Shown: positions 1 through 9,642 of the stretch, piece after piece
How positions within the stretch are numbered: the stretch's first letter is position 1
Layout: every line of letters starts with the position of its first letter
Assembly: GCF_014851905.1 (NCBI RefSeq)
Contig: NZ_JACVAQ010000002.1
Coordinates: forward strand, 1 to 64,000
Source of the DNA: Pseudomonas sp. PDM14
GTDB taxonomy: Bacteria > Pseudomonadota > Gammaproteobacteria > Pseudomonadales > Pseudomonadaceae
Direction of reading: 5' to 3'
Length of the DNA stretch: 64,000 nt
Notes under the pieces: model-generated
Databases searched by the model: none
The model's input: the letters and a program-made list of their open reading frames with translations, nothing else
What the model was told of the DNA's origin: nothing
Translations under genes and position numbers: made by a program

Positions 1-11
1 AGCTCCTATCC

Positions 12-53
12 CCAAACCCCCAATCCGAGAAATCGGGTTGGGGGTTTGGCTTT
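12..53 (+). terminator. Probable intrinsic terminator of a gene left of the window
   Basis: A 16-bp stem (12-27 with 34-49, one G-T wobble) closes a 6-nt loop and is followed by a short T stretch. It would end a plus-strand transcript coming from outside the window. The T tract is short, so efficiency is uncertain. The following 200 bases (about 60-270) hold no gene I can support. Confidence 0.5.
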
Positions 54-275
54 GGGCGATGGAAAATCTCAACAGGCAATCGAGCCTACCAGCACGCTGA
101 ACCTTACTCGCACCTTTGTAACCTAAGCGTTCAGGTGCGCTTGCAGCGCAGCGGGCTTGTTGGTCTACTCGTTGACCTGCTCGTGCACGATATTTACGCC
201 GGGCAACTATCGTCTTGGCTGAAGAGCATCCCAACAAAGTGTGTTCTCCTATGACCTAGTGATATCTCGTTCATA

Positions 276-300
276 AAAAAGCCACCCGCAGGTGGCTTTT
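276..300. terminator. Bidirectional terminator downstream of queD
   Basis: GCCACC and GGTGGC form a stem around CGCA, flanked by A and T runs on both sides. It lies 25 bp past the queD stop and is the natural end of the minus-strand patatin/DUF5329/queD group. Confidence 0.8.
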
Positions 301-324
301 CTGTTTGTGCCAGGAGCTATCCGA

Positions 325-681
325 TCAATCGCCGCGGTATTCGCAGCCACTGGTGCAGGTTTCGTGAATTCGGACACGGGAGAGTTCTGGCAGTAGCGGT
401 TTCACCCGTTGCCAGAGCCATTTCGCCAGGTTTTCGCTGGTTGGGTTTTCCAGGCCGGGAATGTCGTTCAGGTAATTGTGGTCGAGCTGGTCATAGACCG
501 GTTTGAAAATCGCCTTGATCTCGGAAAAGTCTCGAATCCAGCCGGTATGCGGGTCCACTTCGCCCTCGATGTAGATGGCAATCCGGAACGAGTGGCCGTG
601 AAGGCGACCGCATTTGTGGCCCTCCGGAACGTGGGGGAGTCGGTGTGCGGATTCGAAGATGAATTCTTTGAACAGTTCCAA
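325..681 (-). CDS. queD: 6-carboxy-5,6,7,8-tetrahydropterin synthase QueD
   Basis: QueD converts 7,8-dihydroneopterin triphosphate to 6-carboxytetrahydropterin, the second step of queuosine/7-deazaguanine synthesis in the cytoplasm. The 118-residue protein is full length for the family. Zinc ligands are visible as His13 (SAHRL) and His28/His30 (LHGHS), the catalytic Cys is Cys24 (KCGRL), and the conserved DHN is at 67-69. It is the last gene before the terminator at 276-300 and lies 74 bp downstream of the DUF5329 gene, so co-transcription is possible. Family assignment is secure. Confidence 0.95.
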   Translation of the reverse strand: MELFKEFIFESAHRLPHVPEGHKCGRLHGHSFRIAIYIEGEVDPHTGWIRDFSEIKAIFKPVYDQLDHNYLNDIPGLENPTSENLAKWLWQRVKPLLPELSRVRIHETCTSGCEYRGD

Positions 682-755
682 GATGTATAGCGCTCTGAAG
701 GTCGATTACAGCGGCCGAGAAGTTTACCAGCTATGCCTGCTGCAAGCCTCGCCCG

Positions 756-1124
756 TCAGTCCTGTCGAAGCCGTTGCAGCTCCTGATTCAGCCAGTCGGC
801 CGAGCGCAGTTTGTGCCCGTTGCAGTCGACTTCGTAAGCTGTACCACTGAAACTGCTTTCTGTTGCAGCCCGGGTAATGAAGTCTTCCGTCGAGTCGACG
901 AGCTCCTTCCGCTTCAAGTAGTCGAGCTTCTTCTGCAAGTGAGCTTTGGCGTCCCTTGAGTCGTGTTCCGTGCTATTGCGAATGAAGGTGCAGCCGCTGT
1001 CTTCGACAAATCGCAAGAGTGCGTCGATTTCCTGCTGACTTGCATTTGGCAATGCGACGCTGGTGATCGACGTGATCAGCAGGGCGCTTGCGCAGAGCGG
1101 GCGAAGGTAGTGCTGAGATTTCAT
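756..1124 (-). CDS. DUF5329 family secreted protein
   Basis: Small protein of unknown function. It starts with a hydrophobic signal-like segment (LCASALLITSITSVALP) followed by a mature part containing SGCTFIRN and EDFITRAATESSFSG, the recognisable pattern of DUF5329. Two cysteines in the mature region could form a disulfide in the periplasm. I chose the ATG at 1124; an in-frame ATG at 1136 is possible but has a poorer ribosome-binding context. It follows the patatin-like gene by about 30 bp and precedes queD on the same strand. Confidence 0.75.
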   Translation of the reverse strand: MKSQHYLRPLCASALLITSITSVALPNASQQEIDALLRFVEDSGCTFIRNSTEHDSRDAKAHLQKKLDYLKRKELVDSTEDFITRAATESSFSGTAYEVDCNGHKLRSADWLNQELQRLRQD

Positions 1125-1155
1125 AAGGCAAACCATTCCGTGTCTGCTGGGTTGT

Positions 1156-2247
1156 TCAGAGTGCTTGCAGCCTATCGCCCAGACGGCCCGTTTCTGTCAG
1201 TTCGAGGAACTCGTCACCGAGGCGGACGCTTTCGTCCATGGCTGTGCGCCAGTAACGTTCGCGCCCACTGTCGTTGCCCAGATAGCGCTTGAAGTCGCTG
1301 CGATCCGGCAGCTTTCCATGGGGAAGACCGGCCAGGTACTGCTTGGATGGCGAGATCAGCAGCACATCCTGCAGACGTTCGCTGTCGCCGCGTCGCCAGG
1401 GTAGTCCCTTGTCGAACCAGCCAGGGATCACCCGATCGGTGAAGTGTGGGTAGAGCACAATGCCATCGCTGTTGTAGGGCAGGTCCAGGTGGTAATCCAG
1501 CAGGCCGCCATCACGGTAGGCGCCGGGCGTCAGGCCAGGAATCTCGCGAATAGCCTCCATGACCATCGGGATCGAGCCGGACGCCAATAGCGCATGGCGC
1601 AGGTTGAGGGTGTCCAGCGTGTGGAAGTGCGAGAGGAAATCCTTCAGCTCGCCGAGCGGTGGCGCCAGGCGCGCGTCGTGCAGGATCACGCGGTCGAAGT
1701 GTCGACTCAGGCGGCTGCGGCTGAGCAGGTTGTTGCCGATCACGGAGGACAGGCCAAAGCCGAGTGCGCCCTTACGATCATGCTGCAGCAGGCCATGACT
1801 GCGCACCACGACGATGTTCAGGCGGTACAGCGGATTGTCGAGAACGGCGGCGTCCTGACCGTCGAGCAGCTCATCGAGCAGGGTCACGCAGCTACGCGAA
1901 ACTTCCGCCATGCTTACGCCTTTGGCGAAGCGCTGGCTAGTATATAGCTCACCAAGCCGACGAATCCCAGCGCGTGCATCGGGCAGGCAGGCACTGGCGA
2001 AGCGCCAGGAGCCGATCGACGCGCCGATCAACGTGCGCACACGCGGTGCGCGAGGTAGCCAGTCGCCAAAGAGTGCGAGATCCAGTCCCTGGATGCCCAG
2101 CCCCTTGGGGCCGCCAGCGGCACCAGGCAGAACGCCGACATCTTCAGGGCGCAGACCCTGTTCACGAATCCGCGCCAGCGCGCGTTTACCCGCGCGCAGA
2201 GTCAGGGCCGGGGACTTGATGTGGATGGCGGTCATGCTGGTCTCCAT
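1156..2247 (-). CDS. Patatin-like phospholipase family protein
   Basis: A 363-residue serine hydrolase of the patatin type. The nucleophile elbow GASIGS puts the catalytic Ser at 77, and the partner Asp is in RDGG (Asp246); a glycine-rich AAGGPKGLG segment (43-51) is the oxyanion region. Patatins cleave acyl chains from glycerolipids, but the substrate here is unknown. No signal peptide is visible, so a cytoplasmic or inner-face location is likely. An alternative start five residues in (MTAIHI) is plausible. It heads the minus-strand group with DUF5329 and queD. Confidence 0.8.
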   Translation of the reverse strand: METSMTAIHIKSPALTLRAGKRALARIREQGLRPEDVGVLPGAAGGPKGLGIQGLDLALFGDWLPRAPRVRTLIGASIGSWRFASACLPDARAGIRRLGELYTSQRFAKGVSMAEVSRSCVTLLDELLDGQDAAVLDNPLYRLNIVVVRSHGLLQHDRKGALGFGLSSVIGNNLLSRSRLSRHFDRVILHDARLAPPLGELKDFLSHFHTLDTLNLRHALLASGSIPMVMEAIREIPGLTPGAYRDGGLLDYHLDLPYNSDGIVLYPHFTDRVIPGWFDKGLPWRRGDSERLQDVLLISPSKQYLAGLPHGKLPDRSDFKRYLGNDSGRERYWRTAMDESVRLGDEFLELTETGRLGDRLQAL

Positions 2248-2345
2248 AAGGCAAGCCAGCGATTATAGTGTGCTGAGTTTTCAGGCCAAGCGGGTTCAAC
2301 GGATGAATGACGCATCTGCCGCTGTGCAGATGGTGGCGAGGGCCG

Positions 2346-2371
2346 TTCAGGCAAATTCAGTTTCAGTTAAG
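2346..2371 (+). promoter_or_regulatory. BqsR-box-like direct repeats upstream of the PepSY-bqsRS operon
   Basis: Three pentamers on the same DNA face: TTCAG (2346-2350), TTCAG (2356-2360) and TTAAG (2367-2371). The last two are spaced by exactly 6 nt, giving TTCAG-N6-TTAAG, one mismatch from the TTAAG-N6-TTAAG box reported for BqsR of P. aeruginosa. A possible -10 (TATCTT, 2382-2387) follows, so the box would overlap the -35, as expected for an OmpR-family activator. This suggests autoregulation. The site is inferred, not tested. Confidence 0.5.
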
Positions 2372-2433
2372 TCCGTAGCAGTATCTTGGGCACCGTACAC
2401 AGCACATACCCGCTGCCTCAAGGAGAGACCACC

Positions 2434-2742
2434 ATGAATAAGTTGACTGCCGTATTTTCCATCCTTGCCATGACTGCCGCTGTCGGCGTCGCCCAGGCGC
2501 GTGATCTGGGCCCGGACGAAGCGCTGAAGCTGCGCGATGCCGGCACCGTGCAATCGTTCGAGAAGCTCAACGCCGCCGCTATCGCCAAGCACCCGGGCGC
2601 CACTGTCGAAGACACCGAACTCGAAGAGCAGCACGGTCGCTACATCTATCAGGTCGAGCTGCGTGATGCCCAGGGCGTGCAGTGGGACGTCGAGCTCGAC
2701 GCCACCAGCGGCCAGGTGCTGAAAGACCACCGGGATGACTGA
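2434..2742 (+). CDS. PepSY domain secreted protein, first of two
   Basis: A 102-residue protein with a signal peptide ending AQA (cleavage before RDL) and a PepSY domain: alternating acidic stretch, GATVEDTELEEQ, YIYQVEL and the terminal SGQVLKD. PepSY proteins bind peptides or metals in the periplasm; the exact role is unknown. The ATG at 2434 is preceded by AAGGAGA. Its stop overlaps the start of the next PepSY gene by one base (TGATG). By position it corresponds to the small proteins that precede bqsRS in P. aeruginosa. Confidence 0.85.
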   Translation: MNKLTAVFSILAMTAAVGVAQARDLGPDEALKLRDAGTVQSFEKLNAAAIAKHPGATVEDTELEEQHGRYIYQVELRDAQGVQWDVELDATSGQVLKDHRDD

Positions 2743-3056
2743 TGAAGTTCGTCGCGCGTTACATCGGTATCGTCGTGCTGGTTCTCGGGGTGCTTGCGCT
2801 TGAGGCGCAGGCCCGCGATCTGGACCAGGACGAGGCGCTACGCTTGCGCCGCGAAGGCGTGATCATGCCCCTCGAGCAGCTGATGCAGCCAGCTCTGGGG
2901 CGTTACCCCGGGGCTACGCTGCTTGAGGCGGAACTGGAAGAAGAGGACGACGTCTTCGTCTATGAGGTCGAGTTGCTGACCAGCGACGGCGTGGTCCGCG
3001 AGCTGGAACTGGATGCCCGTGATGGCCGCATTCTTAAGGACGAAGTGGAGGACTGA
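2742..3056 (+). CDS. PepSY domain secreted protein, second of two
   Basis: A 104-residue paralogue of the preceding gene: hydrophobic signal segment to about residue 24 (EAQA before RDL), then [20 protein letters not shown] and GRILKDE. The acidic surface would suit binding of cations such as Ca2+ or Fe2+, which is inference. Start and stop are both coupled: TGATG overlap with the upstream gene and TGATG overlap with bqsR. The tandem pair probably arose by duplication. Confidence 0.85.
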   Translation: MKFVARYIGIVVLVLGVLALEAQARDLDQDEALRLRREGVIMPLEQLMQPALGRYPGATLLEAELEEEDDVFVYEVELLTSDGVVRELELDARDGRILKDEVED

Positions 3057-3724
3057 TGCGTCTGTTGCTCGTAGAGGATCACGTACCACTGGCGGATGAA
3101 CTGCTCGCCGATCTTGGCCGTCAGGGATATGCCGTTGACTGGTTGGCCGATGGCCGCGATGCGGTTTACCAGGGAGCCAGCGAGCCCTATGACCTGATCA
3201 TTCTCGACCTCGGTCTGCCCGGCAAGCCGGGGCTCGAGGTCTTGCGCGAATGGCGCGCCGGGGCGTTGGCCACGCCGGTGCTGATCCTCACCGCGCGCGA
3301 CTGCTGGGCCGAGCGCATTGATGGCCTGAAGGCCGGGGCCGACGATTACCTGACCAAGCCCTTTCATCCGGAGGAGTTGGCCTTACGTATCCAGGCGCTG
3401 CTGCGTCGTGCCCACGGCCTGGCCAACCAGCCGCAGCTGGAAGCCGCCGGCCTGCAGTTGGACGAGGGACGCCAGTGCGTGACTCGTGCCGGACAGGAAG
3501 TGGAGTTGACCGCTGCGGAGTTCCGCCTGCTGCGTTATTTCATGCTGCACCCCGGCCAACTGTTGTCGAAGAGTCACCTGGCCGAGCACCTGTATGACGG
3601 CGAAACCGAGCGCGACTCCAACGTGCTCGAGGTTCACGTCAACCGGCTGCGCGGCAAGCTCGGTCGCGAGGTGATCGAGACTCGTCGCGGCCAGGGCTAT
3701 CGCTTCACCGGAGCGGCCGTGTGA
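3056..3724 (+). CDS. bqsR: Response regulator BqsR/CarR, OmpR family
   Basis: A 222-residue regulator. The receiver domain (1-118) has acidic pocket Glu7/Asp8, phospho-acceptor Asp51 in LILDLG, and the TARD and LTKPF motifs; a winged-helix OmpR/PhoB DNA-binding domain follows (about 128-220, with [11 protein letters not shown] and TRRGQGYRF). BqsR/CarR in P. aeruginosa answers Fe(II)/Ca2+ and cation stress. Identity as BqsR rests on the PepSY-PepSY-RR-HK order; on sequence alone it could be called PmrA/QseB-like. It overlaps the kinase gene by 4 bp. Confidence 0.8.
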   Translation: MRLLLVEDHVPLADELLADLGRQGYAVDWLADGRDAVYQGASEPYDLIILDLGLPGKPGLEVLREWRAGALATPVLILTARDCWAERIDGLKAGADDYLTKPFHPEELALRIQALLRRAHGLANQPQLEAAGLQLDEGRQCVTRAGQEVELTAAEFRLLRYFMLHPGQLLSKSHLAEHLYDGETERDSNVLEVHVNRLRGKLGREVIETRRGQGYRFTGAAV

Positions 3725-5043
3725 CCTCGATCCAGCGGCGTCTCAGCCTGGGGCTGATCGGCGTTCTTCTGATCGTCGGCCTGGCCCTGGCGCAGACCTG
3801 CCTGTGGCTGTTCGACAAGAGCTTGCGCAGCTATCTGGAGGCCGGCCTGCATGATGAGGCGCGCTCGCTGCTGGTGGCGATCGTGCGCGGGCCGCAGGGC
3901 CTGCAGCTGGATGAACAGCGCCTGAGCGCGACCTACCAGCGGCCGTTCGCCGGCCTGTACTTTCGCATCGATTTCGCTGGCAAGGTCTGGCGCTCGCGCT
4001 CGCTGTGGGACCGCGAGCTGCAGCAGCCAACGGCCGTCGGCCTGCAGGAGGGGCTGGGCGACGGGCCGCGTAATCAGATGCTCCTGATCTACCGCGAAGA
4101 CTTCACCCGCTACGGCGAGCGTTTCTCCATCACCGTGGCGCGCGATTACACGCCGATTCTGCAGAGCTTTCGGCAGATCCAGTGGATTGGTCTGGCGCTC
4201 GGCATCGGCGCCCTGGTGCTGATCCTGCTGGCCCAGCGTTACACCGTGCACGCGGCGTTGCGTCCGCTGGAGCGGGTGCGCCGGCAGATCGCCCAGTTGC
4301 AGCGAGGCCAGCGCAGCGAGCTGGATGATCAGGTGCCAGTAGAACTGGAGCCGCTGGTGGGGCAGGTCAACCGCCTGCTGGCCCACACCGAGGACACCCT
4401 GCGCCGCTCGCGCAACGCCCTCGGTAACCTTGGTCACGCGCTGAAAACACCACTGGCGGTGCTGGTCAGCCTGTCCAATCGTGAAGCCCTGGCGGCGCAA
4501 CCGGAGTTGCAGAGTAGCCTGCGTGAGCAGTTGCAACAGATCGAGCAACGCCTGGCGCGTGAGCTCGGCCGTGCACGTTTGGCGGGCGATGTGCTGCCCG
4601 GCGCGCACTTCGACTGCGATACCGAAGTGCCGGGCCTGCTCAGTACCCTGCAGATGATCCACGCGTCCGGTCTGGACATGGACTGGCAGGCACCATCCGG
4701 CCTGCGTCTGCCGTGGGACCGCGAGGACATGCTCGAGCTGCTCGGCAACCTGTTGGATAACGCCTGCAAGTGGGCCGACAGTCTGGTGCGCCTGCGGTTT
4801 TCACTGGACGGGCAGGGCTATCGGATCGATGTCGAGGACGATGGCCCCGGCATCAGCGAGGCACGGCGCGATGAGGTGCTCGAGCGCGGAGTGCGCCTGG
4901 ATGAGCAGGTCGACGGCCATGGCCTGGGGCTGGGCATCGTGCGCGATATCGTTGAAGCCTGGGGCGGCGAGTTGAAGCTGACGGAGAGCGAACTCGGCGG
5001 CTTGCAGGTGGCGATTCGCCTGCCGCAGCGTGGCGTTGCCTGA
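3721..5043 (+). CDS. bqsS: Sensor histidine kinase BqsS/CarS
   Basis: A 440-residue inner-membrane kinase starting at a GTG that overlaps the bqsR stop (GTGA). TM1 is about 8-30, the periplasmic sensor about 31-152, TM2 about 155-172, then a HAMP-like linker. The H-box is GHALKTPLA (His239), the N-box LGNLLDNA, and the G boxes DDGPGI and GHGLGLGI. The periplasmic loop holds RELQQ and REDFT but no RExxE, the Fe(II)-binding motif described for P. aeruginosa BqsS as I recall it, so the ligand may differ. Confidence 0.8.
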   Translation: MTSIQRRLSLGLIGVLLIVGLALAQTCLWLFDKSLRSYLEAGLHDEARSLLVAIVRGPQGLQLDEQRLSATYQRPFAGLYFRIDFAGKVWRSRSLWDRELQQPTAVGLQEGLGDGPRNQMLLIYREDFTRYGERFSITVARDYTPILQSFRQIQWIGLALGIGALVLILLAQRYTVHAALRPLERVRRQIAQLQRGQRSELDDQVPVELEPLVGQVNRLLAHTEDTLRRSRNALGNLGHALKTPLAVLVSLSNREALAAQPELQSSLREQLQQIEQRLARELGRARLAGDVLPGAHFDCDTEVPGLLSTLQMIHASGLDMDWQAPSGLRLPWDREDMLELLGNLLDNACKWADSLVRLRFSLDGQGYRIDVEDDGPGISEARRDEVLERGVRLDEQVDGHGLGLGIVRDIVEAWGGELKLTESELGGLQVAIRLPQRGVA

Positions 5044-5089
5044 GCCCGTAGCCTTCTTGCTTCAACGCGGATGCATGGCACACGCGCAG

Positions 5090-5118
5090 AAAAAAGCCCG
5101 GTTGATACCGGGCTTTTT
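5090..5118. terminator. Bidirectional terminator between bqsS and the FMN reductase gene
   Basis: AAAAAGCCCGG and CCGGGCTTTTT pair around a 6-nt loop; A and T tracts on both flanks serve the two convergent genes. Confidence 0.9.
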
Positions 5119-5121
5119 CAT

Positions 5122-5718
5122 TTACATGCCGGTGGCGAAAGCCGGCTGGTCGATGTCGATGGCGGCACGCACCGGCTTCAGTGCTTCGCCGTACTTGGCG
5201 AAGATATCCAGGGCGAAATCTATGCGGTTGCGCAGGCGCTGATCGTCATCGCTGGTCACATCGCTGCCATTCAGCACCTTCTCGACGTGGCGCACGATCA
5301 GGTGCTCGGGAAGGTAGCAGAGGCGGCAGTTCTTGTAGCCGGACGCCCGCAGTTCGCTGATCGGGTAGGCGCCGCCGATACCCGATGACACACCCACCAG
5401 CAGGCCGGGTTTGTGGGCCAGCTCGGCCTTGCCGGCATAGAGGAAGAAGTTCTTGATCGCCGGACCGGCCATACCGTTCCACTCGGGGGCGATGATCACC
5501 ACCGCATCGGCGGCCTGCAGCTGCTGCTGGTACTCGTTCCACGGGCCGTTGTCGTCAGCTGGCCACAGTGGCAGCGGCCGTTCGCCCAGGTCGAGCACGC
5601 TGCTCAGTTCGGTGCTGGTGAGGCCGAGTTCGATCAGGCGCTGGCGGAGGAAGCCGGCGACCTTGGCCGACTGGCTGTTGCGGCGGCTGGAGCCGGCGAC
5701 GAGGGCAATGTTCAACAT
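5122..5718 (-). CDS. NADPH-dependent FMN reductase family protein
   Basis: A 198-residue flavodoxin-like quinone/FMN reductase. The phosphate-binding loop GSSRRNSQS (9-17) and the PEWNG motif (78-82) that contacts the isoalloxazine ring are both present, as is the GIGGAY turn. Such enzymes reduce FMN, quinones or azo compounds with NAD(P)H. It is monocistronic, transcribed toward the shared terminator at 5090-5118. The physiological substrate is unknown. Confidence 0.85.
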   Translation of the reverse strand: MLNIALVAGSSRRNSQSAKVAGFLRQRLIELGLTSTELSSVLDLGERPLPLWPADDNGPWNEYQQQLQAADAVVIIAPEWNGMAGPAIKNFFLYAGKAELAHKPGLLVGVSSGIGGAYPISELRASGYKNCRLCYLPEHLIVRHVEKVLNGSDVTSDDDQRLRNRIDFALDIFAKYGEALKPVRAAIDIDQPAFATGM

Positions 5719-5841
5719 GCGGTATGTCTCTCTGGAAAAGTGACGGCAGGCTAGCGAGCGCTCAACGGTGCGGCAAGGGCATGCGCGTCAGCCATGCCGG
5801 CCATTCACGCCAGCGACCGCCAGACCGGCGCCCGTGACTGA

Positions 5842-7983
5842 TCAGACGCGGAACTGGTCCATCAGCCCCTGCTGGTGGTTGGCCAGGCTGTTCAATGCCT
5901 GGCTGACCTGGGCGGACTCCTCGGCCTGGCCGGAAAGCGCCTCGGTGACATCGCGGATGCCGGCGACGTTACGCGTGATCTCTTCGGCGACCGCACTCTG
6001 CTCCTCGGCCGCGCTGGCGATCTGCAGGTTCATGTCGCTGATCACCGTGACCGCATCGCCGATGCGCCGCAGCGCGGTGACCGCCTGCTCGACCTGGGTG
6101 ACGCTGCCCTGGGCCTGCTGGTGGCTGCTGTGCATGGAGCTGACCACTTCACGGGTGCCGCTCTGCAGGCCTTCGATGACCTGGCGGATTTCCTCCACCG
6201 AATCCTGGGTACGCTTGGCCAGGTTGCGCACCTCATCGGCGACCACGGCGAAGCCTCGTCCGGCTTCGCCAGCACGGGCGGCCTCGATGGCGGCGTTGAG
6301 GGCGAGCAGGTTGGTCTGTTCGGCAATGGCGCGGATCACCTCCAGCACCGAGCCGATCTTCTCGCTGCTGCTGGCCAGTTTCTCCACTTTGCCCATGGCG
6401 TCGTTCAGCTCGGCGGCAAGCTGCTCGATGGACAGGGTGGTGCGGTCGATCACCGCCAGGCCGTCGCGGGTGGCTTGGTCCGCGCCGCGGGCGGCGGTTG
6501 CAGCCTGGGCGGCGCTGCTGGCGACATCGTGGGCGGTGGCGCTCATTTCCTGGGACGCGGTGGCGACCTGGTCGATCTCGCGGAATTGCTGCTGCATCCC
6601 CGAGCTGGTCTGGCTGGCGATCACGGCCGATTGGTCAGCAGTGTGGCGGGCGTCCTGCACGCTGTGTTTGACGTCGGCGATCACCGGTTGCAGCTTGTCG
6701 AGGAAGCGGTTGAACCAGCCGGCAAGGGTGCCCAGTTCGTCGTCGCGCGCGTATTCCAGGCGCCGGGTCAGGTCGCCTTCGCCGCTAGCGATGTTCTGCA
6801 GCATGGCGGCGACGTCGAGGATCGGCCGGGTCACGCCGCGCGCGGTGAGCCACATCAGGCCGGCGCCGAGGACGATGGCGACCAGGGCGAGAAGCAGCGA
6901 CAGGCTGGTGTCACGGGTGCGCTGCTGGTCGAGCTGGCCTTCCAGCTGCACGGCTGGTGCGAGCAGGGCGGCGCGGGGAACTTCGAGCAGCACGCCCCAG
7001 GGCTTGGCGCCGGGGATCGGCAGCAGCGGCTCGAGCACGCGCAGGTGCTCGGCACGCTCGAAGAACTGCGACTGGCCCTGGCCCATGGCGGCGGCGATTT
7101 CGTCGCCCTGGTTGGGGAAGGCCGCTTTCAGCGGTTTGCCGAGCAGGCCGGCGTCACGGCTGTGGCCGGCGAGCAGCGGTGCCGGACTGATGATGCTGAC
7201 TTCACCCTGGCCGCCATACAGGTCCTTGTGCGCCTGCTCGCTGAGTTCCTGCAGGCTTTCCAGGCTGATGTCGACGCCGAGCACGCCGACCACCTTGCCA
7301 TCGAGAATCAGCGGGAAGGCGATGCTGGTCATCAGCACCTGCTTGCCATTGATCTCGTCGAAGTAGGGGTCGAGCACGCAGCTCTTCTGGCTGGCCAGCG
7401 GACAGGTGTACCAGGCGTTGTAGGGGCTGCCGCTGGGGCCGGTGCTGGTGTCGTTGAGCAGTTCCTCGTTCATCGCCTCGGCTTCGAGCTTGCCTGGCGT
7501 ACTCTGCGACCAGTAGAGGGAGAAGCGGCCCTTGTCATTGCTGCCCAGCTCGGCCTGGTCGACGAACAGTTCATCCTTGCCATCCAGGGCATTGGCCTCG
7601 AAGACCACATACAGGCCGAGCAGATCCGGGTTGGCATCGAGCGCGGTACGCACCTGGCGGGTGAGGTCTTCGCGCAGGTCATAGGCGTCGAGAAAGCGCT
7701 TCTCGGCCTGTTCCTTGAGGAACAGTACCTGGCGCGAAAAGCCCTTGCCGTACTGGTAGGCGTCCATGAAATAGCGCTGGATGCGGATGCCCTGTAGCTG
7801 GCCGAGTGCAGCCATGCGTTCACGCGCCGACTCCTCGAGCATCTTCGAGCTGGACGACTTCACCAGCTCGGCGCTGTGCTTGGACTGGTACAGCGACGCC
7901 CCTACCAGAAGGGTGACGATGGCCAGCAGGCAGAGCCCCGCCAGTAGCGTGATTTTCCATTGAATGGACAGACGGGGCAGCAT
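5842..7983 (-). CDS. Methyl-accepting chemotaxis protein with dCache sensor (TlpQ-like)
   Basis: A 713-residue chemoreceptor: TM1 about 10-31, a large periplasmic double-Cache domain (about 36-355) with WYTCPLAS and the [10 protein letters not shown] strand typical of dCache, TM2 about 362-384, HAMP, then the cytoplasmic signalling hairpin with the conserved tip [19 protein letters not shown]. In PAO1 the chemoreceptor next to this transporter is TlpQ, which binds histamine and polyamines; extension to this protein is by synteny and length, not by visible ligand residues. No C-terminal CheR-tethering pentapeptide is visible. It is divergent from the carrier gene at 8234. Confidence 0.85.
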   Translation of the reverse strand: MLPRLSIQWKITLLAGLCLLAIVTLLVGASLYQSKHSAELVKSSSSKMLEESARERMAALGQLQGIRIQRYFMDAYQYGKGFSRQVLFLKEQAEKRFLDAYDLREDLTRQVRTALDANPDLLGLYVVFEANALDGKDELFVDQAELGSNDKGRFSLYWSQSTPGKLEAEAMNEELLNDTSTGPSGSPYNAWYTCPLASQKSCVLDPYFDEINGKQVLMTSIAFPLILDGKVVGVLGVDISLESLQELSEQAHKDLYGGQGEVSIISPAPLLAGHSRDAGLLGKPLKAAFPNQGDEIAAAMGQGQSQFFERAEHLRVLEPLLPIPGAKPWGVLLEVPRAALLAPAVQLEGQLDQQRTRDTSLSLLLALVAIVLGAGLMWLTARGVTRPILDVAAMLQNIASGEGDLTRRLEYARDDELGTLAGWFNRFLDKLQPVIADVKHSVQDARHTADQSAVIASQTSSGMQQQFREIDQVATASQEMSATAHDVASSAAQAATAARGADQATRDGLAVIDRTTLSIEQLAAELNDAMGKVEKLASSSEKIGSVLEVIRAIAEQTNLLALNAAIEAARAGEAGRGFAVVADEVRNLAKRTQDSVEEIRQVIEGLQSGTREVVSSMHSSHQQAQGSVTQVEQAVTALRRIGDAVTVISDMNLQIASAAEEQSAVAEEITRNVAGIRDVTEALSGQAEESAQVSQALNSLANHQQGLMDQFRV

Positions 7984-8233
7984 GGGGAGGTCCTTTAAAG
8001 TCAGACTACTAGCGCTGTATCGGTGCGCCGCGCCATAAGTTGAAGCGCCACAGACCCCGATCTAGACGGGCTACTTGATGTTCAAGGAAGCTGGGGAATT
8101 TCAAGGCAAGAATTATGCACGTTTTGCTCAGTATTCTGCACAAAGTTGTTTTTGACAGAAGCTGACCAATCGGGCAAAGTTTTGCGCTTTTTTTCCAGGC
8201 GCCTGCCTGCTCTTTATCCCTCTGGAGCTTCCC

Positions 8234-9553
8234 ATGAACGCAGTTGTTGCCGCTGTCGGCATCATGCTGGTCCTCAGCCTGTGTCGCGTGCACGTGGTCA
8301 TCGCCCTGATTGCCGGCGCACTGGCGGGCGGCCTGATCGGCGGCCTCGATATCCAGGCCAGCCTGGCGGCGTTCAACAAGGGGCTCGGCAATGGTGCCAC
8401 CGTGGCGCTGTCCTACGCGCTGCTCGGCGCGTTCGCCGTGGCGATTTCCAAGTCCGGTCTGGCCCATGCCCTGGCCGACAAGGCGTTGAACCTCGTCGGG
8501 CGTCAGCAGGAGAAGGGCGGCAGCCTCGTGGGCTGGCTGCTGATCGGCCTGCTGCTGGTGGTGTCGATCTGCTCGCAAAACGTCCTGCCGATCCACATCG
8601 CCTTTATCCCGCTGCTGGTACCGCCGCTGCTCTATGTGATGGCGCGCCTGCAGATGGATCGCCGGCTGATCGCCTGCGTGATCACCTTCGGCCTGATCAC
8701 CCCGTATATCTTCCTGCCGGTCGGCTTCGGCAACATCTACCTCAACGAGATCCTGCTCGCCAGCGTGAGCAAGGGCGGCGCCGATGTCTCCGGCGTCAAT
8801 GTCACCCAGGCCATGCTTCTGCCGGCGCTGGGCATGCTCTGTGGCCTGCTGTTCGCGGTGTTCATCAGCTACCGGCGCAAGCGCAGCTACGACATCGAGC
8901 GCATCGAGCAGGTGGAAAAGGTTGCCGTGCAGTACAACCCCTACAGCCTGTTGGTGGCTGGCGTGGCGGTAGCGGTGGCGTTCGCCGTGCAGCTGTGGCT
9001 GGACTCGATGATCATCGGCGCGCTGGTCGGCTTCGTGATCTTCTCGGTGTCCGGCGTGGTGCGCTGGCGCGAGTCGGACGACCTGTTCACCGAGGGCATG
9101 AAGATGATGGCCATGATGGGCTTCATCATGATCGCCGCCGACGGTTTCGCCGAAGTCATGCGCGCCACCGGCGAGATCGACGCCCTGGTCGGGTCGGCCA
9201 CCCAATGGATCGGCCACAGCCAGGCCATCGGCGCGCTGATGATGCTGCTGATCGGCCTGTTGCTGACCACCGGCATCGGCTCGTCCTTCTCCAGCGTGCC
9301 GATCGTGGCGGCGATCTTCGTGCCGCTGTGTGCGCAGCTCGGCTTCAGCCCGCTGGCCATCGTCTGCATCGTTGGCACCGCCGGCGCCCTGGGCGATGCC
9401 GGCTCGCCGGTATCGGATTCGACCCTGGGGCCGACCGCCGGCCTCAATGCCGACGGTCAGCACGACCACATCTGGGACACCGTGGTGCCGACCTTCCTGC
9501 ACTACAACCTGCCGTTGCTGGTATTCGGCTGGGTGGCGGCTATGGTGCTTTAA
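8234..9553 (+). CDS. Na+/H+ antiporter family (YuiF-like) amino-acid/amine carrier
   Basis: A 439-residue integral membrane protein with about 11-12 hydrophobic helices, hairpin-like repeats and the conserved SQNVLPIHIAFIPLLV and GTAGALGDAGSPVSDSTLG segments of the NhaC-like/YuiF family. Members move organic substrates, including amino acids, with cations. It lies divergently from the dCache receptor (250-bp shared region) and upstream of a second receptor, which suggests that it takes up a compound the cell also swims toward. Ends at a terminator (9576). Confidence 0.75.
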   Translation: MNAVVAAVGIMLVLSLCRVHVVIALIAGALAGGLIGGLDIQASLAAFNKGLGNGATVALSYALLGAFAVAISKSGLAHALADKALNLVGRQQEKGGSLVGWLLIGLLLVVSICSQNVLPIHIAFIPLLVPPLLYVMARLQMDRRLIACVITFGLITPYIFLPVGFGNIYLNEILLASVSKGGADVSGVNVTQAMLLPALGMLCGLLFAVFISYRRKRSYDIERIEQVEKVAVQYNPYSLLVAGVAVAVAFAVQLWLDSMIIGALVGFVIFSVSGVVRWRESDDLFTEGMKMMAMMGFIMIAADGFAEVMRATGEIDALVGSATQWIGHSQAIGALMMLLIGLLLTTGIGSSFSSVPIVAAIFVPLCAQLGFSPLAIVCIVGTAGALGDAGSPVSDSTLGPTAGLNADGQHDHIWDTVVPTFLHYNLPLLVFGWVAAMVL

Positions 9554-9575
9554 CGCACGTCGGGCTTCAGTTGCG

Positions 9576-9614
9576 AACGGGGTTGCCGACATAGCGGTAA
9601 CCCCGTTTTCGTTT
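9576..9614 (+). terminator. Terminator after the carrier gene
   Basis: AACGGGGTT-CCG (9576-9588) pairs with CGG-AACCCCGTT (9595-9607), followed by TTTCGTTT. It separates the carrier from the downstream chemoreceptor, which therefore needs its own promoter or read-through. Confidence 0.75.
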
Positions 9615-9642
9615 GGGCCGGCAATTTATCGAGGATGAGCGC

